From Limibacillus halophilus (GTDB lineage: Bacteria; Pseudomonadota; Alphaproteobacteria; Kiloniellales; CECT-8803): a stretch of DNA of 64,000 nt. Below are positions 52,304-60,875 of this stretch, piece by piece. A program made the position numbers and the translations under genes. The stretch is taken from assembly GCF_014191775.1 (NCBI RefSeq), contig NZ_JACHXA010000003.1, positions 186,001-250,000 on the forward strand. Reading direction: 5' to 3'. The notes beneath the pieces are model-generated. The model was not told where the DNA came from and made no database searches. It saw only the letters and a program-made list of their open reading frames with translations. Each line of letters opens with the position of its first letter. Positions within the stretch are counted from its first letter, which is position 1.

Positions 52304-53427
52304 GCGGTCTTGGGTTCCAGGTGAGCATGGTCGATGGAAATGCCCGTCGCGGACAGCTAACCACAGCCCATGGAACCGCGGAGACTCCCGCATTCATGGC
52401 CGTTGGAACCGCGGCTACCGTCAAGGGGCTTACCGTCGAGCAGGTGGCCGCCAGCGGCACCGAGATCGTCTTGGGCAACACCTACCATTTGATGCTCCGG
52501 CCAAGCGCGGAAAGGATTGCCAGACTGGGAGGACTCCATCGCTTCATGAACTGGCATGGGCCGATCCTGACCGATTCCGGCGGCTATCAGGTCATGTCCC
52601 TATCGGCCCTGCGTAAGATCGATGAGAAGGGTGTGACCTTCAGTTCCCACATCGACGGCACCAAACACGCGCTGACACCCGAACGAGCCGTTGAGATTCA
52701 GCACCTGCTCGATTCCAACATCACCATGGTGCTGGACGAATGTACCCCGTTCCCTGTCGAGGAGGACGAAGCGGAGCGCTCGATGGAGCGTTCTATGCGT
52801 TGGGCCGCCCGTTGCAAGGAAGCCTTCACCGCGCGCGACGGCTATGGCCTTTTCGGGATCGTCCAGGGAAGCGTCTATCCCGCACTGCGCGAGGCTTCTG
52901 CAAAAGCCCTGACCGCGATAGGATTTGACGGCTACGCCATCGGCGGGCTGGCCGTTGGAGAAGGTCAGGAGCTAATGCTCTCCACATTGGAAGCAACGGT
53001 TCCCTTCCTTCCCCTTGATCGCCCCCGCTACCTGATGGGCGTCGGTAAGCCGTCCGATCTGGTTGCTGCCGTCCTGCGCGGCGTCGATATGTTCGACTGC
53101 GTATTGCCAACGCGCTCGGGACGCACGGGCCAAGCCTTCACCCATCGCGGCACGCTCAACATCCGTAACAGCCGACACCAAGACGATCCGCGGCCCTTGG
53201 ACCAAGACTGCGCATGTCCGACCTGCGGTAATTACTCTCGAGCCTACCTCCACCATCTATTCCGTAATGGCGAGATGCTTGGCCCAATCCTGCTAACCGG
53301 GCACAATCTGCATTACTATCAGAGCCTGATGGCCGGATTGCGAAAGGCAATAGAAGACCGAGAAATCCTAGCCTTCGCCGATACCTTCACCCGGACACAG
53401 GCTGAAGGCGATATCGCACCGCTTTGA
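52300..53427 (+). CDS. tgt: tRNA-guanine transglycosylase
   Basis: A 375-residue TGT, which exchanges guanine-34 for preQ1 in tRNAs with GUN anticodons. Catalytic Asp candidates are in [13 protein letters not shown] (near residue 92) and [18 protein letters not shown] (near 268), and the zinc site is [17 protein letters not shown] (near 306). It overlaps queA by 4 bp and is followed by queF after 14 bp, so the four genes form one operon. Confidence 0.98.
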   Translation: MSGLGFQVSMVDGNARRGQLTTAHGTAETPAFMAVGTAATVKGLTVEQVAASGTEIVLGNTYHLMLRPSAERIARLGGLHRFMNWHGPILTDSGGYQVMSLSALRKIDEKGVTFSSHIDGTKHALTPERAVEIQHLLDSNITMVLDECTPFPVEEDEAERSMERSMRWAARCKEAFTARDGYGLFGIVQGSVYPALREASAKALTAIGFDGYAIGGLAVGEGQELMLSTLEATVPFLPLDRPRYLMGVGKPSDLVAAVLRGVDMFDCVLPTRSGRTGQAFTHRGTLNIRNSRHQDDPRPLDQDCACPTCGNYSRAYLHHLFRNGEMLGPILLTGHNLHYYQSLMAGLRKAIEDREILAFADTFTRTQAEGDIAPL

Positions 53428-53441
53428 AGGAGCAGGCGACC

Positions 53442-53918
53442 ATGACCTCCCCTAAGACCGCCGCTAAGAACACCCGGTTGACGCAGCTTGGGCATTCCGT
53501 GGAAAGCCCGGCACAGCCCGAGGATGCCCTGCTTGAATGTGTCCCCAACCCGCACCCCGACAGCGACTATGTGGCACGTTATGTCTGTCCTGAATTCACG
53601 TGTCTTTGCCCAGTGACCGGGCAGCCGGATTTCGCGCATCTGGTCATCGACTATCTGCCCGGCCCGTTTCTGGTCGAAAGCAAGTCGTTGAAACTCTACC
53701 TCGGATCCTTTCGCAATCACGGCGGATTCCATGAGGGCACAACGCTCGACATCGCCAAACGGATCGTGAGAGAGGCGCATCCCCGTTGGCTCCGTATTGG
53801 CGGCTATTGGTATCCACGCGGCGGCATTCCAATCGACGTTTTTTATCAAACCGGCTCCATGCCGGAAGGTCTTTGGATCCCCGACCAAGGCGTGCCCCCA
53901 TATCGCGGGCGCGGCTAG
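53442..53918 (+). CDS. queF: NADPH-dependent 7-cyano-7-deazaguanine reductase
   Basis: A 158-residue unimodular QueF that reduces preQ0 to preQ1. The catalytic Cys is in [20 protein letters not shown] (near residue 50) and the QueF motif [20 protein letters not shown] follows (near 80). ATG 53442 ([10 protein letters not shown]) is chosen since GAAGGAG lies upstream; a TTG at 53424 is possible but overlaps tgt without a ribosome site. It supplies the substrate for the neighbouring Tgt. queC, queD and queE, for preQ0 synthesis, are not in the window. Confidence 0.97.
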   Translation: MTSPKTAAKNTRLTQLGHSVESPAQPEDALLECVPNPHPDSDYVARYVCPEFTCLCPVTGQPDFAHLVIDYLPGPFLVESKSLKLYLGSFRNHGGFHEGTTLDIAKRIVREAHPRWLRIGGYWYPRGGIPIDVFYQTGSMPEGLWIPDQGVPPYRGRG

Positions 53919-53921
53919 CAT

Positions 53922-55043
53922 ATGGCGAAAACACCTCCCCCCGATCCGAAAAGCGCCATCCGCGACCAGGCGTTGGAAATTGGTTTCGACGCAGTTGGCT
54001 TCGCGCCTGCGGAACTGGGATCTGAAGCGGCGGAGCGCTTACAGCATTTCCTCGCGCACGGCCGTCATGGCTCTATGGGCTGGCTCTGCGAACGGGCGCC
54101 CCAACGGAGCAACCCAAAGGAACTCTGGTCAAAAGCACGTAGTGTAATTGTTCTGGGCATGAATTACGGCCCGGACCACGACCCGATGCATAATCTGGCG
54201 CTACGCGACCGGGGCAATATCTCAGTCTACGCACGCAACAAAGATTACCATGACACTTTAAAAAAACGTCTTAAGCAATTGGCAAGATATATTATTTCTA
54301 ACTTTGATTCTGAACTGAAGGTCTTTGTAGACACAGCACCGGTGATGGAAAAACCCTTAGCTGCCAAGGCCGGGCTGGGCTGGCAGGGCAAGCACAGTAA
54401 CCTAGTATCTCGGCAATTCGGCTCTTGGCTTTTTCTCGGTGAAATCTACACCACCCTCGACCTCGCCGAAGACAAGGCGGAAAGCGATCATTGCGGACGC
54501 TGCAGTCGCTGTCTGGATATTTGTCCGACCAATGCCTTCGTTGCACCCTATCAACTCGATGCGAGGCGCTGCATCTCCTACCTGACCATAGAAAACAAAG
54601 GGCCCATTCCTGAAAGCTTCCGCAAGGCCATAGGGAATCGGATCTATGGGTGCGACGACTGTCTTGCCGTCTGCCCTTGGAACAAATTCGCTTCCGAGGC
54701 ACGAGAACCCCACTACAAGGCACGCGAGGAACTCAATGCGCCAAGATTGGCGGAACTGGCCAACCTCGATGACAAAGCCTTCCGTGCCCTCTTTTCAGGA
54801 AGCCCGATTAAGCGGATCGGACGTGATCGCTTCGTACGAAACGTCATGATAGCAGTGGGAAACAGCGGTGAACCTTCTTTGTTGGAATGCGTTCGAAACC
54901 GGCTGGAGGATGAATCTCCACTGGTGCGCGGCGCGGCAATTTGGGCTTTCCGACAGCTTGCAGACCCGCACCAAACACTTGAAATGAAGGCGCGCCTTAT
55001 CGCAGGGGAAGGCGATGCGGATGTCCGGCGGGAGTGGAACTAA
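53922..55043 (+). CDS. queG: Epoxyqueuosine reductase
   Basis: A 373-residue cobalamin- and [4Fe-4S]-dependent enzyme that reduces epoxyqueuosine in tRNA to queuosine. The first iron-sulfur motif is CGRCSRCLDICPTNAF (near residue 190) and the second set is YGCDDCLAVCPWNKF (near 243); the Asp-containing VFVDTAPVMEKPLAAKAGLG near 135 is typical, and a HEAT-like C-terminal part follows. It starts 3 bp after queF. About 100 bp at 54235-54335 is strikingly AT-rich compared with the rest. B12 dependence parallels nrdJ in the same genome. Confidence 0.97.
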   Translation: MAKTPPPDPKSAIRDQALEIGFDAVGFAPAELGSEAAERLQHFLAHGRHGSMGWLCERAPQRSNPKELWSKARSVIVLGMNYGPDHDPMHNLALRDRGNISVYARNKDYHDTLKKRLKQLARYIISNFDSELKVFVDTAPVMEKPLAAKAGLGWQGKHSNLVSRQFGSWLFLGEIYTTLDLAEDKAESDHCGRCSRCLDICPTNAFVAPYQLDARRCISYLTIENKGPIPESFRKAIGNRIYGCDDCLAVCPWNKFASEAREPHYKAREELNAPRLAELANLDDKAFRALFSGSPIKRIGRDRFVRNVMIAVGNSGEPSLLECVRNRLEDESPLVRGAAIWAFRQLADPHQTLEMKARLIAGEGDADVRREWN

Positions 55044-55381
55044 CGCCCGATCAATTCCCTCAAGCCATCGAGTTGCAGGGGCTTTTCAAGAACGACCACG
55101 TTTGCGAATCCACGCGCACGGTCGAGACCATGTCTGTCGCCCGACATCAAGACGATCATTGGAACCGTCAAACCAGAGCGTTTCAGTTCGGCAACGGCTT
55201 CCAAGCCATCCATACGCGGCATCTGAACGTCCATGATCAATAGATCCGGCTGCTCGCTGCGCACCAACTCAACAGCTTCAACACCATTCTGGCCTGTCGA
55301 GACCGAGCAGCCCTGTCGCTTGAAGAATTCCGCCAGTTCAACCATTAGGAACTCATCGTCATCAATAACGAGAACTTTCAT
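55040..55381 (-). CDS. Single-domain response regulator (CheY-like)
   Basis: A 113-residue receiver domain with no output domain. Acidic pocket residues are in VLVIDDDEF (near residue 8), the phospho-acceptor Asp in DLLIMDVQMPRMDGLEA (near 49), a Ser in VLMSGD where Thr/Ser is conserved, and Lys in VVLEKPLQ (near 100). ATG 55381 begins the first beta strand exactly; an in-frame ATG at 55408 adds nine residues. No histidine kinase is nearby. Its stop overlaps the queG stop in convergent orientation (CTAA). Confidence 0.9.
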   Translation of the reverse strand: MKVLVIDDDEFLMVELAEFFKRQGCSVSTGQNGVEAVELVRSEQPDLLIMDVQMPRMDGLEAVAELKRSGLTVPMIVLMSGDRHGLDRARGFANVVVLEKPLQLDGLRELIGR

Positions 55382-55629
55382 CGCGTTCACCACGCCCCTG
55401 CCAACCATCCTAATTCAGCGCACAACCGACCGGCCTTTTATTTTTTATCGGACTGAATCCGACTTGGCCGCCAGTAGTGCCGCCTCCCCCAAGGCAGCGG
55501 ATGCCGGTCTCTTGCTTGATCAAGAGTCAGCAGGGATAGCCTAGCCAGTATCCAGGCGAGAAATCCATTCACGTTTACGCAATCAGTCGACGAGTGGAAG
55601 TTGAAGACTCCAGTTCGCCCGCTGGATGC
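55382..55629. other. 248-bp gap without a gene
   Basis: Between the response regulator start and the small lipoprotein stop I see no coding frame of convincing character. It contains a short T-rich stretch (55437-55448), a TCGGA/TCCGA hairpin just after it, and a 10-bp palindrome CTTGATCAAG at 55515-55524. The promoter of the response regulator is expected here but was not identified. Confidence 0.5.
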
Positions 55630-55938
55630 TTACTCCTGCACTGGACCGCAGCGATAGGTGATTCGCACGGGTTGCAATAATGGGCAACGGTTCCAGAAAG
55701 AATCCTGATGCAGGATTTCGAAACTCTGCGAGCCTTTTGGACAGGATCTGCCTACATCCTCTGCAATCTCTGACGGGTCACTCACCGAACGACCGTAGCA
55801 AAGGGCCTGAATGTCTGCGGCAAAGCGCTTGGTATCGGGATCCCGGACTGCCTTCGCAGGATTGGTCGGCGACGTGCTGGACGTGCAACCCGCGAGAACC
55901 AACGAGAACAGCAACCCCATCAAGCCAATTTTGCTCAT
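55630..55938 (-). CDS. Small lipoprotein (hypothetical)
   Basis: A 102-residue protein whose N-terminus MSKIGLMGLLFSLVLAGCTS is a clear lipoprotein signal with lipobox LAGC and Cys 18. The mature part holds four further Cys (LCYGRSV, GRSCPKGS, NRCPLL, YRCGPVQ), which could form two disulfides in the periplasm. No family is recognised. The start overlaps the YcgN-like stop by 4 bp (ATGA), so it is translationally coupled to it. Confidence 0.75.
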   Translation of the reverse strand: MSKIGLMGLLFSLVLAGCTSSTSPTNPAKAVRDPDTKRFAADIQALCYGRSVSDPSEIAEDVGRSCPKGSQSFEILHQDSFWNRCPLLQPVRITYRCGPVQE

Positions 55939-56396
55939 ACCTCTTCAACCTCTACCTTGTAGATGATGTGGTCTTCCAACTCGTCGGCGGCCACCTCTGT
56001 TTCGGATATCACAGCATCGCGGACGGAGGCGCCGGCAGCGTGCACACTCTCTGGATCCCCGGAGATAAGCGGATGCCAGTCGAACAGCTCCTTTCCTTCG
56101 GAGAGCAGTCTGTAAGCACAGGTTTTCGGCATCCAGGGAAGTTGACTCACGTTGCCCGGGTGCAGCGTAACGCAATTGGGAACCAATCGGCTGCGCTCCT
56201 GATAACGTGTGCAGCGGCAGCTTTCGAGATCAAGTAGCCTGCAGGCCACATCTGTTTGAAAAATTCCCTCGCCATCATCGCCCTCAAGCTTGATCAGGCA
56301 GCATTGCGCACAACCGTCGCAAAGGGATTCCCACTCGCTACGGCTCATTTCCGTTAGGCTCTTTGTCTTCCAGAAGGGTTCCGTTGTTCCGGCCAC
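55935..56396 (-). CDS. YcgN family cysteine cluster protein
   Basis: A 153-residue protein of the UPF0260/YcgN (YkgJ-type CxxCxxCC) family. The cluster is LCDGCAQCCLIKLEG near residue 27, with later Cys in ACRLLDLESCRCTRY and PNCVTLHPG and the conserved WMPKTCAYRLLSEGK. It probably binds Zn or an Fe-S cluster; the role is unknown. It is coupled by 4 bp to the small lipoprotein gene downstream. Confidence 0.9.
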   Translation of the reverse strand: MAGTTEPFWKTKSLTEMSRSEWESLCDGCAQCCLIKLEGDDGEGIFQTDVACRLLDLESCRCTRYQERSRLVPNCVTLHPGNVSQLPWMPKTCAYRLLSEGKELFDWHPLISGDPESVHAAGASVRDAVISETEVAADELEDHIIYKVEVEEV

Positions 56397-56566
56397 CGAC
56401 CGCTATCCTCATTTCAATTAAGTCTATGCCTAGTGAGGCCCTATCCTAGAACAATGCCCGGCGATTGTAGAGCGCCGGGGGCGGCCTTCCGATAACCGCC
56501 CTTCAATCCAGGGCTTGGCCTGGAAGCGTAGCCACGTTAGACAGGCTGTAACCGAGGGAGTGCAAC

Positions 56567-56773
56567 ATGTCCGCCCGTAAGGCGCTTGGCTATTTCTTAC
56601 TTCTTGTCTTCCTGACCGGCTATAGCGTGGCTGTTGTCAGTTTAGCCGATCTCCTTGGCCTGGCCGGCTGGGGCTGGCAGCTTCTTTACTACGGCACCAG
56701 CGGCTTGGTTTGGATTTATCCTGCGGTCAAGATTCTCGACTGGAGCCACAAGGCCGACCGCCGCCGGCTCTAG
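56567..56773 (+). CDS. DUF2842-like small membrane protein
   Basis: A 68-residue protein with two membrane helices (about 8-30 and 37-56, LLYYGTSGLVWIYPAVKIL) and a basic C-terminus. The layout and the LYY-GL-W-P pattern of the second helix fit DUF2842, a family of tiny alphaproteobacterial membrane proteins of unknown function. GAGGGAG lies upstream of the ATG. Its stop codon overlaps that of the convergent thiamine-diphosphate enzyme in the sequence CTAG. Confidence 0.7.
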   Translation: MSARKALGYFLLLVFLTGYSVAVVSLADLLGLAGWGWQLLYYGTSGLVWIYPAVKILDWSHKADRRRL

Positions 56774-58449
56774 CGTCCTTCTTCTTGGCTCTTCTTTCTG
56801 ATGGCTGAAAGCGTCGTCGTCGGCGTTATCGCCTCTGGATCAAGGCGCAACTCGATCAACGCCGGACCCGGCGCCGCCATGGCACGCTCGAAAGCAGCCG
56901 GGAAGGCCTCCGTCGTTTCAACGATCTCACCCGACGCGCCATAGGCCCGAGCCAACGCCGCGAAATCAGGGTTGGCCAACTGCGTACCGACAACGCGGCC
57001 GGGATACTCCCGCTCCTGATGCATACGGATCGTTCCGTACTGGCCGTTGTTGACGACTATCACCAAAATTTTGAGGCCGTATTGAACCGCCGTCGCCAGT
57101 TCCTGGCCGTTCATCAGGAAACATCCGTCCCCTGCCCAGGCAACAACAGCCGCGTCGGGTCGCGCTATTTTCGCCGCGACCGCCGCCGGTGTGCCAAAAC
57201 CCATGGAACCGCTGGTGGGAGCGAGCTGCCCGCCAAAGGTCCGATAGCTGTGAAAGCGGTGAACCCAAGTCGAATAATTGCCCGCGCCGTTACAGTGAAT
57301 CGCGTCGGGGGGCAGCTTTTCATCCAAAAACCGCACCACCTCCGCCAACTGCAAGGGCCCGGGAATGACGGTTGGCTTGCTGAAGGCCTCGTAGCTTGTG
57401 CGAAGCGAGGCACGCCAGGGCTCCCAATCTGAGCCCGCCAAATCAATGGTTTCCAACGCTGCTGCCATCGTTGTCACAGCGCTGTTGATGGCCAGTGTCG
57501 GTTGGTAAACCCTTCCCAATTCCTCGGCACCCGGATGCACATGGACCAATGGTTGCTTGGGGCGTGGCGGCTGCAAAAGGGTGTATCCGCCGGTCGTCAT
57601 CTCACCCAAGCGCGCACCCAGGACGACCAGCAGATCCGTGTTTCGGACCGCTTCCGCCAATCCCAGATCGATTCCGATCCCGACATGACCGACATAACAG
57701 TCCTGCGCGTTGTCAAAAAGATGCTGGCAACGGAAGGAGACTGCCACCGGTAGACGCCAACGATCGGCAAAGGCTTCCACCTGCGCTTTGGCCGCTGCGT
57801 TCCAGCCGCCGCCGCCCAGCACGATCAATGGGCGCTCGGCCTTTTGGAGCGCGCCTTCAAGCGCACTCAAGGCGCCGGCACCGGGAGTTGCAAGGCTAGG
57901 CGTGACGGGTGCGATCGAAAGCGCCTCAACCGCGTCGGTCAGCATATCCTCAGGAAGCGCCAGCACCACCGGGCCCGGCCGCCCTTGCAGCGCCGTATGA
58001 AAAGCCCGTGAGACGAACTCGGGAATTCGTTCGGCCTGATCAATCTGCGCCACCCATTTGCAAAGGGGCCCGAACATGCGGCGATAGTCGATTTCCTGGA
58101 AGGCCTCGCGCTCCATCATATCGCGGCCGACCTGACCAATGAAAAGGATCATGGGGGTCGAATCCTGCTGGGCAATGTGAACGCCGGCACTCGCGTTCGT
58201 CGCGCCTGGCCCGCGCGTCACAAAACAAATCCCAGGCTTTCCGGTCAACCGTGCGTGGGCGTCCGCCATCATCGCCGCACCACCTTCTTGTCGGCAGATG
58301 ACGAAATTGAAATCCGGATGATCAGCCATGGCGTCGAGGGCGGCGAGATAACTTTCGCCCGGCACGCCAAAAGCCGTGTCGATTCCCTGAGACACTAAAC
58401 AATCAACCAGTATTTGTCCGCCGGTCCTGAGGTCACTTTGCTTCGTCAT
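56770..58449 (-). CDS. Thiamine diphosphate-binding enzyme, acetolactate synthase-like
   Basis: A 559-residue three-domain TPP enzyme. The catalytic Glu is in FVICRQEGGAAMMADAHARL (near residue 53), and the TPP/Mg motif is AWAGDGCFLMNGQELATAVQ (near 430) with a later NNGQYGTIRMHQ. It resembles IlvB-type large subunits but no IlvN-like regulatory subunit is present, so it may be a dedicated decarboxylase or carboligase. ATG 58449 (MTKQSDLRTGG) overlaps the CoA-transferase stop by 17 bp; the longer frame inside that gene is not used. It is the last gene of the leftward catabolic cluster. Confidence 0.85.
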   Translation of the reverse strand: MTKQSDLRTGGQILVDCLVSQGIDTAFGVPGESYLAALDAMADHPDFNFVICRQEGGAAMMADAHARLTGKPGICFVTRGPGATNASAGVHIAQQDSTPMILFIGQVGRDMMEREAFQEIDYRRMFGPLCKWVAQIDQAERIPEFVSRAFHTALQGRPGPVVLALPEDMLTDAVEALSIAPVTPSLATPGAGALSALEGALQKAERPLIVLGGGGWNAAAKAQVEAFADRWRLPVAVSFRCQHLFDNAQDCYVGHVGIGIDLGLAEAVRNTDLLVVLGARLGEMTTGGYTLLQPPRPKQPLVHVHPGAEELGRVYQPTLAINSAVTTMAAALETIDLAGSDWEPWRASLRTSYEAFSKPTVIPGPLQLAEVVRFLDEKLPPDAIHCNGAGNYSTWVHRFHSYRTFGGQLAPTSGSMGFGTPAAVAAKIARPDAAVVAWAGDGCFLMNGQELATAVQYGLKILVIVVNNGQYGTIRMHQEREYPGRVVGTQLANPDFAALARAYGASGEIVETTEAFPAAFERAMAAPGPALIELRLDPEAITPTTTLSAIRKKSQEEGR

Positions 58450-59662
58450 CTTCCCGCCCATGAGTGGTCCTTGCCGAGCTAAAATCGCCCGAAGATTTCG
58501 CGGGCATCCTGTCAGCAACACCGGGCTTGGGCAAGCGCGGCTCAAACCCAACGTCGTCATTCGTATCCAGGTCCGGGGGAGCGCCCGAAGAAAGGTCGGT
58601 CCGAACCGCCGCATCCAGAGGAACCGGGAGTGCCGGAACCTCAACTCCCTGCCATCTCAAGCGCCGCGTGAACAAGCCACGGGCATGGAATCCCGGATCG
58701 TCCATTGCCTCCTGGATACTGAGGACCGGTGCGACGCAAACATCCTCACCTGCCAGCACGTCACGCCAATCGGCAAGGCACCTCGACGCGATGATCGACG
58801 CGACTGCCCTGCCGACTTTAGACGCGTCACCGGCTTCCAACTCGCGTATCTCCTTGGGTAGACCGATGAGGTCGCAAAACCGGACCCAAAAGCGCTCTTC
58901 GAGCGCTGCAACCGCGAGATAACGGCCGTCCGACGTCGCGTAAAGCTGATATCGTGGGGATCCGCCCGTCAGTACACCGCGCCCAGCGGCCTCCGGCTCC
59001 AGCCCTCCCGCGCGTGCCGCTTGTGCCCACCACGACCAAGCCAAGAGGTTATCGGTCATCGAAACATCGAGATGGCAGCCCTCACCTGTCTGTTCGGCTT
59101 GTCGCAACGCCAACAGAATGTTGACGACGGCTGGCAGGGTTCCGCCACCGATATCGGCGATCAGCCCCGGCGCGATCGTGGGCTTTCCCTCGCTGTCTCC
59201 GCCCAAGGAAAGAAGGCCGCTAGCAGCCTGATAATTGAGGTCGTGTCCCACCTCGGCGGCCCTGGGGCCGCTTTGCCCATAGCCGGTGACAGAGCAATAG
59301 ACCAAGGCCGGATTGATTTCGCGGGCGGATTCGTAGCCGAGTCCCAAGCGGGCCATCACGCCTGGACGAAATTGCTCCAACAGCACGTCGGCTTCTTCGA
59401 TCAAAGGCGCTAGAACGGACTTCGCATCACCGTCCTTCAAGTTGATCGACAGGCTTTTCTTGCCCCGATTGAGCAGGGCGAATCCCCACCCGCCGAAGGG
59501 CGGCGGATAAACACGCAATTCATCGCCGAAATCGGGGCGCTCAACTTTGATAACCTCAGCCCCCGCCTCCGCCAGCAACAGACTTGCGAGCGGCCCAGGC
59601 AGGAGGGTGGAAAAGTCCAACACCCTAACCCCCGAAAGTGCGCCTTTCCTCTTGTTATTCAT
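58433..59662 (-). CDS. CaiB/BaiF family (class III) CoA-transferase
   Basis: A 409-residue class III CoA-transferase/alpha-methylacyl-CoA racemase-type protein. The N-terminal GVRVLDFSTLLPGPLASLLL and AEAGAEVIKVERPDFGD are signatures, and the acyl-Asp nucleophile is expected in EVGHDLNYQAASGLL (near residue 140). Members move CoA between carboxylic acids (formyl-CoA, carnitinyl-CoA and others) or epimerise 2-methylacyl-CoA. The donor and acceptor are unknown here. It lies 16 bp after the FAD oxidoreductase gene in the same direction. Confidence 0.9.
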   Translation of the reverse strand: MNNKRKGALSGVRVLDFSTLLPGPLASLLLAEAGAEVIKVERPDFGDELRVYPPPFGGWGFALLNRGKKSLSINLKDGDAKSVLAPLIEEADVLLEQFRPGVMARLGLGYESAREINPALVYCSVTGYGQSGPRAAEVGHDLNYQAASGLLSLGGDSEGKPTIAPGLIADIGGGTLPAVVNILLALRQAEQTGEGCHLDVSMTDNLLAWSWWAQAARAGGLEPEAAGRGVLTGGSPRYQLYATSDGRYLAVAALEERFWVRFCDLIGLPKEIRELEAGDASKVGRAVASIIASRCLADWRDVLAGEDVCVAPVLSIQEAMDDPGFHARGLFTRRLRWQGVEVPALPVPLDAAVRTDLSSGAPPDLDTNDDVGFEPRLPKPGVADRMPAKSSGDFSSARTTHGREDDEAK

Positions 59663-59678
59663 TAGTTCGGCTACCCCA

Positions 59679-60860
59679 CTAGATTATATTTTCCTCCCGG
59701 ATCAAGCGGCCTTGGGCGAAACGCTCGAACCCAAATGGCGAGAGATCAAGACTGCGGTAGGATCCACCGACGATCAATTCCGCCAAGCCGCGCCCAACCG
59801 CCGGGGACTGCTGTACACCGTGTCCTGAGAAGCCGTTCGCCATGTAAAAGTTGGAAACCTCCGGATGGCTACCGAGAATGGCATTGTGATCTATAACGTT
59901 CATTGCGTAATGCCCGGCCCAAGCGCGAGTCACCTTGATAGCCTCAAAGGCCGGTACACGCTGCGCCAGAATAGGCCATAGTTTCTCTTCAAACAGGTTC
60001 CATTCAACCTCGAAGTCTTCACAGTCCCGGTCGTCCTCCTCGGGCGGCGACCACCCACAGACGTAGTGCTCGCCTTCCGGCCGTACATAGACGCCTGATG
60101 GATCGATGATCAGCGGGCTATCGGGGAACCTCTCCTTGCAATCAAACACGAAGACGCTGCGCTTGCGCGGATGGACAGGAAGCTCGATTCCAGCCCAAGC
60201 GGCTGTTTTTGCAGCACGCGGACCCGTCGCGTTAACGACGATGCCCGCAGCCAGGCGTTCACCTGAGGCAAGATTCACCGCTGTCACCCGCGCGCCGGAC
60301 ATCTCCAGACCGCATGCCTCGTCCTTCATGTAGGTGACGCCCAAAGAGCTCGCCTTACGGCGCAGCGCCTGCATGACGCTGTAGGCGTCGAACCACCCCT
60401 CTTCAGCCAGTCCAAGCGCCGCCAGTGCGACCTCGTCGGTGTTGATGTAGGGATAACGCGCCTGGATATCCGCCGGTTCCAACAGAGCCACCTGGGCTCC
60501 GGCCTGCTGCTGGATGATCTGATTCTTCTGCAGCAATGCGCGACCTGATTCACCCGCCATCAGGAGGTATCCATTCGCCTTGATTCCGGCATCGGGCCGG
60601 TCGCCGTCGACCTCCAGCACCTCACCGATACTTTCCAGGAAGCTGTAGCCAAACCGAGATATTGCGATGTTCAGCGGGGTGGAGAACTGCACGCGGATCG
60701 AAGCGAGGGATAGGCTGGTCGAGGCTTGTGCGTAGGTCGGATCACGCTCAACGACACAGATCGAACGGCCGCCGCCCAACTCGCGGGCAAGAAAATAAGC
60801 GATGGCACTACCGATTATCGCGCCGCCTAAAACAACAATGTCGTAGTTCTTATCCGTCAT
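59679..60860 (-). CDS. FAD-dependent oxidoreductase (DAO/FOXRED1-like)
   Basis: A 393-residue flavoprotein of the D-amino acid oxidase superfamily. The FAD loop is VVLGGAIIGSAIAYFLAREL at the N-terminus (GGAxxG variant), the ribose-binding Glu is in CVVERDPTYAQAS, and the C-terminal FAD segment NGFSGHGVQQSPAVGRGLAE is near residue 345. Such enzymes oxidise secondary or tertiary amines or N-methyl amino acids (sarcosine, dimethylglycine, opines). Between an MFS transporter and a CoA-transferase, it probably begins breakdown of an imported amine; inference only. Confidence 0.9.
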   Translation of the reverse strand: MTDKNYDIVVLGGAIIGSAIAYFLARELGGGRSICVVERDPTYAQASTSLSLASIRVQFSTPLNIAISRFGYSFLESIGEVLEVDGDRPDAGIKANGYLLMAGESGRALLQKNQIIQQQAGAQVALLEPADIQARYPYINTDEVALAALGLAEEGWFDAYSVMQALRRKASSLGVTYMKDEACGLEMSGARVTAVNLASGERLAAGIVVNATGPRAAKTAAWAGIELPVHPRKRSVFVFDCKERFPDSPLIIDPSGVYVRPEGEHYVCGWSPPEEDDRDCEDFEVEWNLFEEKLWPILAQRVPAFEAIKVTRAWAGHYAMNVIDHNAILGSHPEVSNFYMANGFSGHGVQQSPAVGRGLAELIVGGSYRSLDLSPFGFERFAQGRLIREENII

Positions 60861-60875
60861 ACATAAATGCTCCCG

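Noticed and set aside
55515-55524. CTTGATCAAG palindrome as a regulator site
   Set aside because: A single 10-bp palindrome without FNR-type N4 spacing, repeat partner or placed promoter is too weak.
56770-59662. Oxalate catabolism (formyl-CoA transferase plus oxalyl-CoA decarboxylase)
   Set aside because: The TPP enzyme looks acetolactate synthase-like rather than like oxalyl-CoA decarboxylase, and the CoA-transferase lacks features I can tie to formyl-CoA transferase.
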